Shown here: positions 33,120-43,591 of the stretch, piece after piece
Position numbering within the stretch: the stretch's first letter is position 1
How the letters are laid out: each line of letters starts with the position of its first letter
Source of the DNA: Spinacia oleracea
Taxonomy: Eukaryota; Streptophyta; Magnoliopsida; Caryophyllales; Amaranthaceae
Direction: 5' to 3'
Length of the DNA stretch: 64,000 nt
Assembly (NCBI RefSeq): GCF_020520425.1
Contig: NC_079487.1
Span: 113,944,141-114,008,140, forward strand
Made by a program: the position numbers and the translations under genes
The notes under the pieces: model-generated
The model's database searches: none
The model's input: only the letters and a program-made list of their open reading frames with translations
What the model was told of the DNA's origin: nothing

Positions 33120-35969
33120 TTTACTATCGTTTCGTAGTTTCAGTTTTTTGTTTTTCACTAATTAAAAACCAAAGTGTGAAAATAATAAAAGTAATTTCCA
33201 ATTTTTTTTGTAAGGTTTCGAAATCAACATGATTATTATTTCTTGTCAGGAAAAAAAACATAATTGTTATAAGTATCGCTATTTTTAATTCATAATTCAA
33301 TCTAAATTATTTGATTTTCAAAACACACAAATCAATGCAACGTGGGCTTGGCGTCGCACAAGACGCATGCCGCAAGGCCCACGACTCGCACAAAACAACA
33401 TTAGCACACAGGCACGCAAGCGCGCCCATGTGCACGAGAAATGGTCATCTTTTCCCATGTTGCTTCGATGCGATTGGCCAGCGCACGCTGGCACGCCAAC
33501 TCCCTCGCTAGTGCCGCGTTGCTGTGCCTTGCGTGTTGCGTGCATGAAGCTCGCCCGTACGCTTCGCTCAGCCCTCACACACTACCGCCCACATGCAGGC
33601 GGCAAGCCATGCCCATGCGCATGCCAGCGTTGGCTCGCTACCCCTGCCCCTTGTCTCGCTGCTTGCGCGCGCCATAGCCATGGCACGAGGCCATGTTATG
33701 CACACCGCACACACACGAACAACATCCATCGCCCTCGTGCGAGTGGCTTACTCGTCCAGTCGAATATAAAAATCCAATTCAATGCTACGAAACAAAATTT
33801 TCACGATTTAAAATTTTCATAATTTCAACAATTTCAATCATTATTAATTACGAAAAATAATTGAAGTGGGTGATTTATTAAAATTTCAAATAACCCAATT
33901 TATGAAATTTATAAAGCTAGGATAATAATTATTCAAATTTAACGAATGATTATTATCAACAAAAAATTTGAATACTTTAGATAAATCAATCCAAACATTT
34001 AAATCGTTCTAAACATTTAAATTTTAGATTTTTATCAAATTTGGTTTAGGTGATCGATTAAAGTCAACGAATGTAGTCAAAATGTTAATCCTTGAATTTT
34101 TAAATGATCCATTTAAACATGAAATTATATTCCCTTATTGGCCTTATCAAATTTTCAGATCCAACCGATTAATAAAATTAATTTCGATCGTAAAATCATT
34201 AATTTAGGGTTTTCGGAATTAGGATTTATAATTAAAATTTATGAACGAATTAAAACTTCATAATAATTATAAAAATTCAGTAGGACAAGTTTAAATTAAT
34301 TATAAGTCGAGTAGAAATTATAATTAATTTTTAAAGTCTGTAATTATTCACGTTTTAATTGATTAAACACGAAAAACGCCAAAAAAATCATTCTTTGAGG
34401 CTGAATTTCGCAAATCTGAGCTCTTGAGTTCAACTTAGAACGTCGATTCCAATGGATTTAGACTCAGAAAAATTCAAAATCCGACACTTTTCGAAAACAA
34501 TAGTTTTTCACGATTCATCTAATAATCCGGAAAAATAAATTCCGAAAGAAATAAAATTTAAGAAAATTTCGACCACATTCAAAACATGAATTTAATACTA
34601 AATTATACTTTAATACATGAAACTCATGATACCACTATGGGGATTTACAATTAATCTGATTAACAAAGCGGAAACAAATCCCTATGTCAGGATCCATGTA
34701 AAAGTATAGATTAAGCATTACTTACGTTCAATGCGTGAACTTCCTTTTAGTCTACAAACACGAACGAGAACTCTACTTGTATTTCCTCTACAATCGTCCA
34801 TCGACACGTGCGGATCCTGATGCCTTGAATCCGATAGCTTAGATCTTTAATCAAGGTTGTAAGCTTTCGTTTTAATAGAAAAACTCAGTTTGGAGGCACA
34901 AAGAGAATTAGGGTTCTCTAGGTGTCTAGGGTTGAGTGTATGATTAGTTGTGTGTGAAAACGTAGGTATCAGGTTATTAAAATAACCTAGGAAGCATACT
35001 AGACTAGCCGACCAAAAGGCACAAGGCCTTGTGACCGGCCAGCCTTGCGAGCAAGCCCACACACGGACAACACCATAACACTGGTCCATGGGTCGCTCTT
35101 GTGTGGCTGCTGCTCCTGCTGTCCCTGCGCCCACACACAGCCGCAAGGCCATGGACCTGCGCGCTGCTGTGTTGCCGCTGATGTGCCTCGCGCCCATGGG
35201 CCTTGAGTGTTATGCGCACTCGACTTGTCTTTCGGCCAATGTTTTATCATATAGTACTCAATGTCGTAAGATACAATTATTCGTTTCGCCTAGCTTACGA
35301 ATATACACAATACGATATACGATTCCGACCCAACCTTTTATAGTATATTTATGTTTTCCTAACTAATGTCCCCAAAAGACATTAAATGAGCTTCCGATTC
35401 ATTTAATCTGGCGATCTATTTTATGCCATTGTTGTGACCTTGTAGGCTCAGTCAAGAGTAAGATATGAGCCTAGTAAGGTTGATAACTCACTGATTGAAA
35501 GCAATGCTCCAGCTAGCTGTTCCCGATCACTTGATCTCACTGAATTAATTATTCCGTAATTAATCTGAACCTTAGTTCCTTTAAGAACAAAATTATTAAT
35601 TTGGATAAATATATCCAGTTCCATTAAAAAAAAAAACTCAGGCGAGTCATAAGCGGATTTTAGCATCCAATTACGATAAGGACAAAATCCTTAGGCGATT
35701 TATTAGCGGATTTTAAAATCCGATTCCGATAAGAATAAGAATTCTTAAGCAATATATTAGCGGATTTAAAATGCTTAATTTGTCATGCTAAAAAAGAATT
35801 ACGGTAAATTGGTAATGGGTCAAATGGTAGCCCAATATGAGGAATCAAGCCCAATAAGAATTCTTAAGCAATATATTGGCGGATTTAAAATGCTCAATTT
35901 GTTATGCTAAAAAGAATTACGACAAATTGGTAATGGGTCAAATGGTAGCCCGATATGAGGAATTCAACC
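33120..35969 (-). mobile_element. Truncated long-LTR copia-like element
   Basis: Minus orientation. A long LTR-like region (35969 to about 34638) is followed by TAG and TGGTATCATGAG at 34634-34623, a near match to the initiator tRNA-Met primer site of copia elements. Below that, 34622-33120 is an AT-rich leader, then a GC-rich block at about 33311-33730, without a recognisable gag. The copia element at 29332-33114 abuts it, with its ACATG target site at the junction. No second LTR is in view. Open frames in the GC-rich block are Ala/Arg/His-rich compositional artefacts. Confidence 0.5.
34638..35969 (-). repeat. Probable 1.3-kb LTR
   Basis: Begins TGGGTTGAATTCC on the minus strand and ends CCCCA three bases before the primer site. 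Holds a GC-rich segment (34990-35220) resembling in composition the one at 33311-33730, and a 119-bp tandem duplication at its outer end. Confidence 0.45.
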
Positions 35970-35971
35970 CA
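35737..35971 (+). repeat. 119-bp tandem duplication
   Basis: Two copies, 35737-35855 and 35856-about 35971, both starting AAGAATTCTTAAGCAATATA and both containing GGTAATGGGTCAAATGGTAG. About 92% identical by eye. Confidence 0.88.
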
Positions 35972-35983
35972 TAATAAACCAAA

Positions 35984-36427
35984 GAGTTTTTCTACGGCGT
36001 ACACTTAGATTTCTTTGATTTCTACGTTGTATCCTTGGATTTAAAATCTTCCAAATTGTACCCCTATACTTGTAAAATATAGTCAAAATATAATTATCCT
36101 TGTTGTTAATCTAACGTTTAAAAATTTAAAATATAGTCAACATTATCTTTGTTGCTAATCTAACGCTTAAAAATTTCGTTACTTTTTAACCAAATTAAGG
36201 TTTTTTAATATTATAATTAATCAACATTATGCTTGTTGTGAACCCAATGTTAATGTAGAAAAATCTTGAATTGTTAAAAATATAACCGAACTTGTTAGCA
36301 TTGAGTTGGCTATAAGGATAAAAATGGTTAAAGTGTGCAACTATATGAGTACAATGTGTAAAATTTAAAACGTTTGTGTACAACATAGAAATCAATGAAA
36401 TTAAAGGGTACAACATAGAAAAACCTT
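35984..36427. mobile_element. 444-bp TIR element (MULE- or hAT-type MITE)
   Basis: The target duplication AAACCAAA at 35976-35983 and 36428-36435 may extend to 9 bp with one mismatch. Inverted ends of about 60 bp: left GAGTTTTTCTACGGCGTACA, right ending ...TAGAAAAACCTT. Noncoding. It lies 34 bp downstream of the tRNA gene. Confidence 0.78.
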
Positions 36428-36445
36428 AAACCAAAATTGAATGGT

Positions 36446-36449
36446 AAAA
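36446..36449 (-). terminator. Pol III terminator of tRNA-Lys
   Basis: A TTTT on the minus strand, 13 bp past the tRNA 3' end, the usual RNA polymerase III stop signal. Confidence 0.6.
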
Positions 36450-36461
36450 CAAATGTGTAAA

Positions 36462-36534
36462 CGCCCACCGTGGGGCTCGAACCCACGACCACAAGGTTAA
36501 GAGCCTTGCGCTCTACCAACTGAGCTAGACGGGC
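36462..36534 (-). tRNA. tRNA-Lys (CUU)
   Basis: 73 nt with a full cloverleaf and no intron. Acceptor stem GCCCGTC / GGTGGGC with discriminator G, a D arm with AGCTCAGTTGGTAGAGC (A box), anticodon stem CAAGG/CCTTG around loop CTCTTAA (anticodon CTT, read by AAG), and a T arm with GGGTTCGAGCCCC (B box). CCA is not encoded, as expected for a nuclear gene. Unlike the SINE heads elsewhere in the window, all stems pair. Confidence 0.96.
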
Positions 36535-37752
36535 TTGGTTGATTATAAAATGTTTTATCTATCAATTTAATGCACTGTATTTTGTTTTTTGGAAAAAAAT
36601 AACACAGATGTGAAAGAAGTTTGGAAAATTGCCAAAAAAAACTGGAGACTTCCCCTCAATGTTTAACTTTTCATGATTAGGTTACCATTCGAGCTTAATA
36701 TAAAGTGCAACATTTTATTTATTTATAAATATTTATTATCACTGTTATTATATTGTTACAGAGTAGTTATATTTTTTCCAAGTTACAACTTTATGGAATT
36801 ATAGTAATTTTGATAAATAAATTTATTGTTACCAAATAATTCAGGCTCGTAAAAGGTCATGTTTTGTTCACCGAAAAATAAGTTCAGTTAAGTTTAAATA
36901 AATTTATAAAAGATAAGTTCATGAAAAATAAAGATCGCTCGAGTACAATGTATAACTAAAATAATTGAAGTTCTGATAATTCCAGCTCAAGTTAGTCAGA
37001 TAAGATTAGTTCAAAAAAAATAAGTGAAGACAGGTGAAAAAAGCACACCTCAAATCTATGTAATACTACAAATAAGGAATACGAAATTCCTCTAAAGAGT
37101 ACGAGACTCGAATATAAATGGTGACAACATTTTATCAAGAGTTCATGTAACGAAGAATTTGGGATCGGAACATAATACGAATATGTAGCCCAAATAATAT
37201 TGATGGTGATACAATGGTTGTAAGTTTGTAACTGGATTTCATCCCTTTCCCTCTTTTCCTTTCTCCTTGGCAGACCTGTCTTTGAGGGAGCATAAACAAC
37301 CCTGCTGTACATGATCCCTTTATAGGGACCCCAAACCAAGAAAGTCCACTTTATATAAGTATTAGATTTTTTTGTTACACATGATTGTTTTTTTTTTTGG
37401 ATGATCGTATATAGAGTATATATTTGTCGTGAATCATATATTCATACTATATTTGTCGTTGATCATATATTCATATTTAGGGGCCAAAATTTTGTATCTG
37501 TACGGGCATCCGAAAATTTAAGATGGCCCTGCTCCCTAGTTAAATTAATTTGTTAGGTGTTTGGCAAGAGTTTCGTTTTCGGCTCTTTAAGACAAGCTTG
37601 TTTAGTCTTTTTGCTTGGTTTGGCCTTGCGTTTAGTTGGTGGGTTTCCTCTGTTTAAGTTGGTGTTGATAGTTCCTTAGCCTTTAGCCAGGTCCTTTTAG
37701 AGTCGTTCTCACATGGGGGTAAATGAAAGAGTTTTATGTGTTGTGTGTTCTA
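36535..37752. other. Intergenic, no gene seen
   Basis: No supportable gene. The 115-codon minus-strand frame at 36992-37339 has no known motif. AAGTTCA/GATAAG words near 36890-37000 recall the repeat at 6240-6860. Confidence 0.4.
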
Positions 37753-37989
37753 TTTGTTCAACGGATTTTTCATGAAATACCCCTCAATTTTCACGAAATT
37801 TACCAAATGCCCCTCGACTTTTAGAAATTCACCAAATGCCCCTCACAAACGACTTAATACCCAGAGTACCCTTACACTTAACGGACGTTAAGTCTCCGTT
37901 AGCATGACTTTACTATTTTGCCCTTATTCCATGACACATTTCAATTCGCATTCTCTCTCTTCTACTTTTAACTCCCCAAACTCTCTCAC

Positions 37990-38300
37990 GAAGTAGAAGA
38001 AGGCCGCCGCCGCCGAGAAAGATCCGACTGAGAAGAAGCCAAAGGCCGTCAAGAAGAAGAAGAAGGAAGGAGAAGAAGGTTGTCTCCGTCGCCGAGAAAG
38101 GTCTGACTGAGAAGAAGCCAAAGGCCGACAAGAAGAAGAAGAAGAAGAAGAAGAAGAAGAAGAAGAAGGGAGGAGAAGAAGGTCACCGCCGAGAAAGCCT
38201 GCCGAGAAGAAGCCTGCGGAGATGAAGAAGGCCGCCGTTGGAGACAAGAAGAGCGTCGATACTTGCAATTAAGATCTAAATCTTCAAGGTTCTTAAGCAT
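37990..38300 (+). pseudogene. Captured histone H2B 5' fragment
   Basis: The translated pieces have the Lys/Pro/Glu-rich tail of plant H2B (AEKDPTEKKPKAVKKKKK, VAEKGLTEKKPKADKKK, EKKPAEMKKAAVGDKKSVDT), followed after a short insertion and with a stop by IFKVLK at about 38281-38298, which is where the H2B histone fold starts. A GAA/AAG trinucleotide run at about 38129-38170 has expanded the Lys tail, and several frameshifts break it. The fold itself is absent. Plant H2B genes are intronless, so this is a direct DNA copy of the 5' coding part. Confidence 0.7.
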
Positions 38301-38439
38301 AGATTGAAAATTTCAATTGGGTATTTTTCCAACATAGATTGAAAATTTCAATTGGGTATTTTTGAAAACCAATATTGTTGGTTTAATCTGTTCAATATTG
38401 TTGTCTTGTGAGGTAAATTAGTTAAAAAATCGCGTGTTT

Positions 38440-38960
38440 CATTGAATTTAACTCTTCTTTTGTTAATGGGTTTGCTATAATATCTTTGAATTATGACGGG
38501 AAGCAGACGGATGGCGATGTTTAGGCACAATGTAAAGTCATCAGTTGTGAAGTCTGGAGTACGTACACTGCTGCAACATATACACAGCTTCGAAACTAGG
38601 AAAATTCACTACCTTTATAGCAATTTTTTGGTATCACTTGCAGTTCGGACTGATAAATTGATCATCATATTCTGCAATAACTCTGCAAAATGTTCATGGT
38701 TCCTAGTTATGTTTAGCCTATTTTCAATGACAAGTTTTGGCGAGTCTTCCATTTTTCCGCCGAAGGACTCATCGGAGTATCTTACTATGCACTCGTTCTA
38801 CCATATCAAAGCCACTTTCTTCCAAGGACAGTATGATCGATCGTTGTAAAGCCACAATGGCAGCAACCACACAATCTTTGCAGGATGTCGAGTTTAAGTC
38901 CCCGCGACATAGAAAAATACTGTAGACAGTATCATGTGCCTTGTGGCCGTCCATATACGA
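38440..38960 (-). pseudogene. Captured DUF26 (Gnk2) cysteine-rich protein fragment
   Basis: On the minus strand, VYSIFLCRGDLNSTSCKDC (about 38927-38871) shows the C-x8-C-x2-C signature of DUF26. Then, in shifted frames, ALIW*NECIVRYSDESF (about 38810-38760), a RLNITRNHEHFAELLQNMM segment, and a second-domain remnant PDFTTDDFTLCLNIAIRLLP (about 38550-38490). Tandem DUF26 domains are typical of cysteine-rich receptor kinases and secretory proteins at the plasma membrane. Stops and frameshifts make it a pseudogene; no kinase part is seen. Confidence 0.75.
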
Positions 38961-40245
38961 AGTAATAGTTAAAATTGTTACTACTTATGGAAGCAGTTGA
39001 GGCGAGAGAAACAAATAGTGCCTTGAGATTCATCTCGAATGAGCTATTTGGAAGATACTTTGTTTTACTTGGACATATACTATTTAAATAGATTGGGGCA
39101 GCTTTAATTTTTTTTTTTTTTTTTTTGGTAAGGAAAGAAAACCCAGGCGGACTACCTGACACCATCCTTTCGAATGGGTGAATTACAATGACTTCGAGCT
39201 AATAACATACTTCTTGTAAAATCGAACGTACAATGAAACTACGCTCTAGCCTCGTACTACCCCAGCCCCAGTTCCAAGAAAACTTGGTGAAAAGACTTTT
39301 CAAAGATATACGATTAGCCGAACGGTATATGATGACGCTCCATCCTCCGGAAGAATACAAACCCGAAGCCAAAGAAAGTACACTAAAAAAATAAATTAAA
39401 AAAAAAAAACTAACTGCACAGCTAACAAAGAAAGTACACTAAAAACTACAAAAAACTAAAAAATGAGGTAATTACAAATACACAAAGTAACTTAGAAACT
39501 CCACGATCCGAAGCAGAGTTGAGTGAAGTATTAATTACTTGTCTGCCAATTATCTAGATGGATCAACTCCATGATTTTGGGAGGTGAATTTACCAAACAA
39601 CTGTAGAGATAATTAAGAAATCCAAAGCTCGAAGGTATCAAGCAATAAAAGTCAGAAGCTCTTTTATTAGTGGAAAGAAAATAGACTGGTAGTGCTCTAT
39701 TTATATTTGTCTTTGAATCCCTCCTAAAACCAGTGATTATTGACATATCAACTTTGTAATTTTGTTGATTACACCACTTCATTGAACAAAGTTATCCTAA
39801 TTGAGTTTTAAAAATCCTGGTTATAACAGATTCAACGAGTATGAATTTAAGGCTTAATGACCTTACCAATACTACTCTTGTTAGGTTGGCCATAAAACTT
39901 GAAGTAATCAGTTAAATGACAGAGATAACAATGAAATAGCAGGACTATAATATGCGACTGAAATGGCGGAACACCCAGAGAACACCCAAAGGTAATTTTT
40001 AGATTTGGGCATTTGGTGAATTATGTTTTAATTTAGGGGTATTTGGTGAAATAATTTACAATATAGGGGCATTTGATGAATTAGAAAGTAGGCTAACGGA
40101 GGACTACACGACGCATCATTAGTAAGGGTAGTTTGGGTATTATGTTAAAGGTGAGGGGCATTTGGTGAATTTCTGAAAGTCGAGAGGCAATTGGTGAATT
40201 TCGTGAAAATTGAGGGGGTATTTCATGAAAAATCCGTTTGTTCAA

Positions 40246-40961
40246 TTGTTGTGTTGGAGGTGAAGTGTGTAATGCAAGAGTGTGTAGCACAAAGGGAGTA
40301 TAATATTCACGTCGCTAGTAAAGAATCCCCGCGTCTTTCTCATGGTTTATGAACAATCAGGTTCTCCCAATTCTCCCAGTTCAGCAAAAGGTTTAAAAAA
40401 AATTCTTACAAGTTTAATCAAGCGCTTATTGCTTTCTAGTGAGTTGGTTTGAAGGAGCTTCTAAAGCTCAATGTAGTAGTGTTTCATACTTTATTTCTAG
40501 TTTGTAATTTTGTTCGTTTAATCTTGTGTGAAAAAAAAATCCCCTTTTATCATCAATTGCGTAGAACACATGAATATTGTCATTCACAAGAACTAAGTTT
40601 GTACAGGCGTACAATCGATGAAGAAATCCTCTATACGTATCTTCTTTTACAGACTACAAAAGATGCGTCATCATGTTTTATCTTATTATCTTAATCACTT
40701 GCAAAAATAACAAAAGAACTATCGGTACAATAACAAACACAAAATTATGCTTAAGACAACACATGCGTTTATATTTAAATTGTCCGTTGATAAATTTTAT
40801 AAACAAAAAATTATACTCCTTAACACTTTCATGATTTCCCATTAGCTCACTGATTTTTGTGTTGACATGTAACATTGTTAATAAATGTCGTGTTAGTTGA
40901 AATTTAGTAAATTGAATTTATTAATACGATGTCAATGTACTTTGAAATTATCATAAACTAA
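40246..40961. other. Intergenic, no gene seen
   Basis: Short frames only; nothing recognisable. Confidence 0.4.
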
Positions 40962-40977
40962 TATAATGATCCATTCT

Positions 40978-41170
40978 TTTTTTTTAAGCATAGTACACCC
41001 GGTTCACCGGAGCTTAGCTCCGACTACATCCGGATCCGATCCGTGTCGCACATCTTGCTTGTGGTGGGTGAGTCTCCCAACAAGAGTTTTTGCATACGAC
41101 GAGACTCGAACCCGAGATCTCCCTTAAGCGACATCAAACTGCTTACCACTTGAGCCAACTCTATGTTGGT
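40978..41170 (-). mobile_element. tRNA-derived SINE with 16-bp target duplication
   Basis: Minus orientation: AGTTGGCTCAAGTGGTAAG (A box), GATCTCGGGTTCGAGTC (B box), a body with GGATCGGATCCGGATG, and a poly(A) end (T/A-rich at 40978-40987). Flanked by TATAATGATYCATTCT at 40962-40977 and 41171-41186, one mismatch apart. Confidence 0.85.
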
Positions 41171-41187
41171 TATAATGATTCATTCTA

Positions 41188-42667
41188 CGGATTTTTCATG
41201 AAATACCCCTGAATTTTTGCAAAATTCACCAAATGCCCCTCGACTTTCAGAAATTCACCAAATGCCCTCCACTTTTTAACAAATGCACAAGATACCCTTA
41301 TTCATAAACTTAATACACAATATGCCATTAATGAAGATTTTCCGTCAGCTCCGTTAACTTTTCCGTTAACTTTTTTCTTAACTAAACTAATTAACTCCTA
41401 ATTAATCTAATTTACTATTAAAAAAAATCAACTGCCAACCCACCACTAACCTTCCTCCTCGCCCCTTTTATCTTCCCTTTCTCTTTCTTCCATGGATCTT
41501 CCCTTTCTCCTTCTTCCATGGATGTCTAATCCCTGCCACACCATCGATATGTCTACTGTCGTCTCCTACCTCGCATGTGCCTGCCTCTGCAACTTCTCTG
41601 ATTTTCTGAGCTTCCTCTCCTCTTTCCCTTACAAATTTTGGGGAAAAAAAATCAAACAAACCCTCACAAGTTCAGGGAACATATGGAGAGAGAACTAAAA
41701 TTCTGGAAATTAAATCAACCATAAATACAATTGGAGAGGAGGAGTGCAATTGGGTTACTTCAACTAATTAATTTACCCTTGGTCCCTTTCAATAACACTG
41801 ACAAAATCCCTCTCATCAATTCCACAGACATTCGAGAATTTCATCTCCAAATTAATCTTCCAAGATATACCTTCACAATAATTGATTTTGATTTCTTGAA
41901 ATTAATGAAGAGGTGATTGAAGCAACAACAACTCATACCGACAACCAACCTGCTGCGGCGGTGCCGAAAAATTGAGAAGGAGAGGAGGTGCATCGGCGGA
42001 AAAAGCAGGGGAAGACGAAAATCGATCGGAGCACAGCCGTAACAGCCGCGGCAAGCGGGTCTTCAATGCAGCCCCACCTCCAATTTTAGTATCACTGTTA
42101 CAGTTTCTGGCAACATATTCACCACCGCAAACTTATAAGCAACAACCATGAAAACAACAACATATGGAAATTCACGATTAACGATGGTGATGATACAATC
42201 AGAGGGATGAAGACCTTGTTTGATGGAGTTGTGATGCACCAGATCAAATCCCGTATATAAGGCTCTGCGAATTGGGTCTGTTTATTTTCATAGGTTGGTG
42301 AAGGGGAGAGGAATAGGAATAGGGGTAGTGAAGGGGATGAGGAGAGAGAAAGGGGATGACCATGGTGGTGACTGCCATGGCTGCCATGGTTTTCATTTGG
42401 GAAAGAGAATGAACGGTAGAGAGAGAGAAAAACACAAGGGATTTTTTATTTTTTATTTTTAATTTAATTAGGATAATTAGATAAGTTAGGAATAATAGAG
42501 TTAATTAGGGGTAAAGTTGACGGTAATCTAACAGAATTGACAGAAAATGCTCATTAAGGGTATCTTGTGTATTTGTTAAAAAGTGGAGGGCATTTGGTGA
42601 ATTTCTGAAAGTCGAGGGGCATTTGGTGAATTTTGCAAAAATTCAGGGGTATTTCATGAAAAATCCG
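41188..42667. mobile_element. MULE, 1.5 kb, same family as 37762-40236
   Basis: A perfect 9-bp target duplication TTCATTCTA (41179-41187 and 42668-42676) flanks long terminal inverted repeats starting CGGATTTTTCATGAAATACC, with GGGCATTTGGTGAATTTCTG next. The interior (41440-42440) has pyrimidine-rich, UTR-like stretches and short frames but no protein I recognise, so any captured gene is unidentified. Confidence 0.9.
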
Positions 42668-42676
42668 TTCATTCTA

Positions 42677-43591
42677 TTCATGCCACCTTTATACATGAAC
42701 AGCAAAAAAAAAAAAAAATTAATTTTAATTTTGTATACGGAGTAATTCATATGTTACTACCTTAAAACTTTGAGCAAGTTAATTTAACTTTTATATCATT
42801 TGTAATCATACTGACCTAATGAGATATTCTCCTACCACAAACTTTTCAGAAAGACCGATCTACGATAATATATTCTGTGGCGGCTTAAAAGAGGAAGGTT
42901 ATCCACACCTGTTCTGTTATTTTAGTTACCCTTATTGATGTTATAAGTTTTCTTTATTGTAGTTATAAGTTACCTTATTTGATCAAATGGTAGAGCAATG
43001 TATTATATTGTACATGGTGTGGGGTCAAACACTACGTAACCTACTACCTATATTACACCTATGTATTGGTATATATTTTCATTGTTGGTGTTGTATTGGT
43101 CATAGTTATAACTTGTAACAAGCATATCACTTTTGATCATGTCACTTCATTGTTCATTGTTAGGGTTGCATTTTTCAATGGTTAGGGTCACATTTATCCT
43201 TGAGTGAGGTAACTTTAGTCCTCGAATAAGGTCACTTATCTTTGGCCTGGTTCACTTTTATATTTGGATGTACAGTAAAATACCGTAGATCGGGGGCACA
43301 CAATTTTTTTTTCCTCCTACTGATTAGTAAGACTGTACAAAGTCTTTATACAATACGGAGTAGGATTCATGTTCGAATCCCCTCCATATTTGATTTGTTA
43401 TCTCATTAAATGCAAGCGCTCTACCTTAGATTCCAAGTTACTCTTATTTTTAATTACCTCTAGTAGTGACGTTGCTTTTTTTATTTGGGAAAAAATAAAT
43501 CAGTGTAAGAAAAAGAAAAAAAAGAGTTAATAAAAGTTCGTTGGGCAGGAGTCAAATTCTGTGAAACAGGGAAGATAGAGAGACGGCGGAG
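42677..43591. other. Intergenic upstream of ALG5
   Basis: AT-rich; contains tRNA-like degenerate words near 42970-43020 and 43370-43385 (GTTCGAATCCCC). The last 100-150 bp should hold the ALG5 promoter and leader; no clear TATA box seen. Confidence 0.4.

Larger units (their letters stand above)
37762..40236. mobile_element. Pack-MULE, 2.5 kb, with two captured gene pieces
   Basis: A perfect 9-bp target duplication TTTGTTCAA (37753-37761 and 40237-40245) flanks terminal inverted repeats of about 85 bp or more, starting CGGATTTTTCATGAAATACC. Extra subterminal copies of GGGGCATTTGGTGAATT lie at about 40005-40080. No transposase is present. Instead it holds an H2B-like piece (plus strand) and a DUF26 piece (minus strand). 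Same family as 41188-42667. Confidence 0.9.

Noticed and set aside
33311-33822. Overlapping Ala/Arg/His-rich ORFs in the GC-rich block
   Set aside because: Several frames on both strands are open together, as expected from GC-rich composition; no domain or start context. The same holds for the ORFs at 34847-35250.
37913-38300. Minus-strand Ser/Leu/Phe-rich ORFs over the GAA/AAG run
   Set aside because: They are the antisense shadow of the Lys-rich H2B-like tail and the trinucleotide repeat.
39104-39400. LINE or SINE 3' end (poly-T then GGTAAGGAAAGAAAACCCAG)
   Set aside because: It looks like a minus-strand retroposon tail inside the Pack-MULE, but I found neither a target duplication nor a coding motif, so I leave it uncalled.
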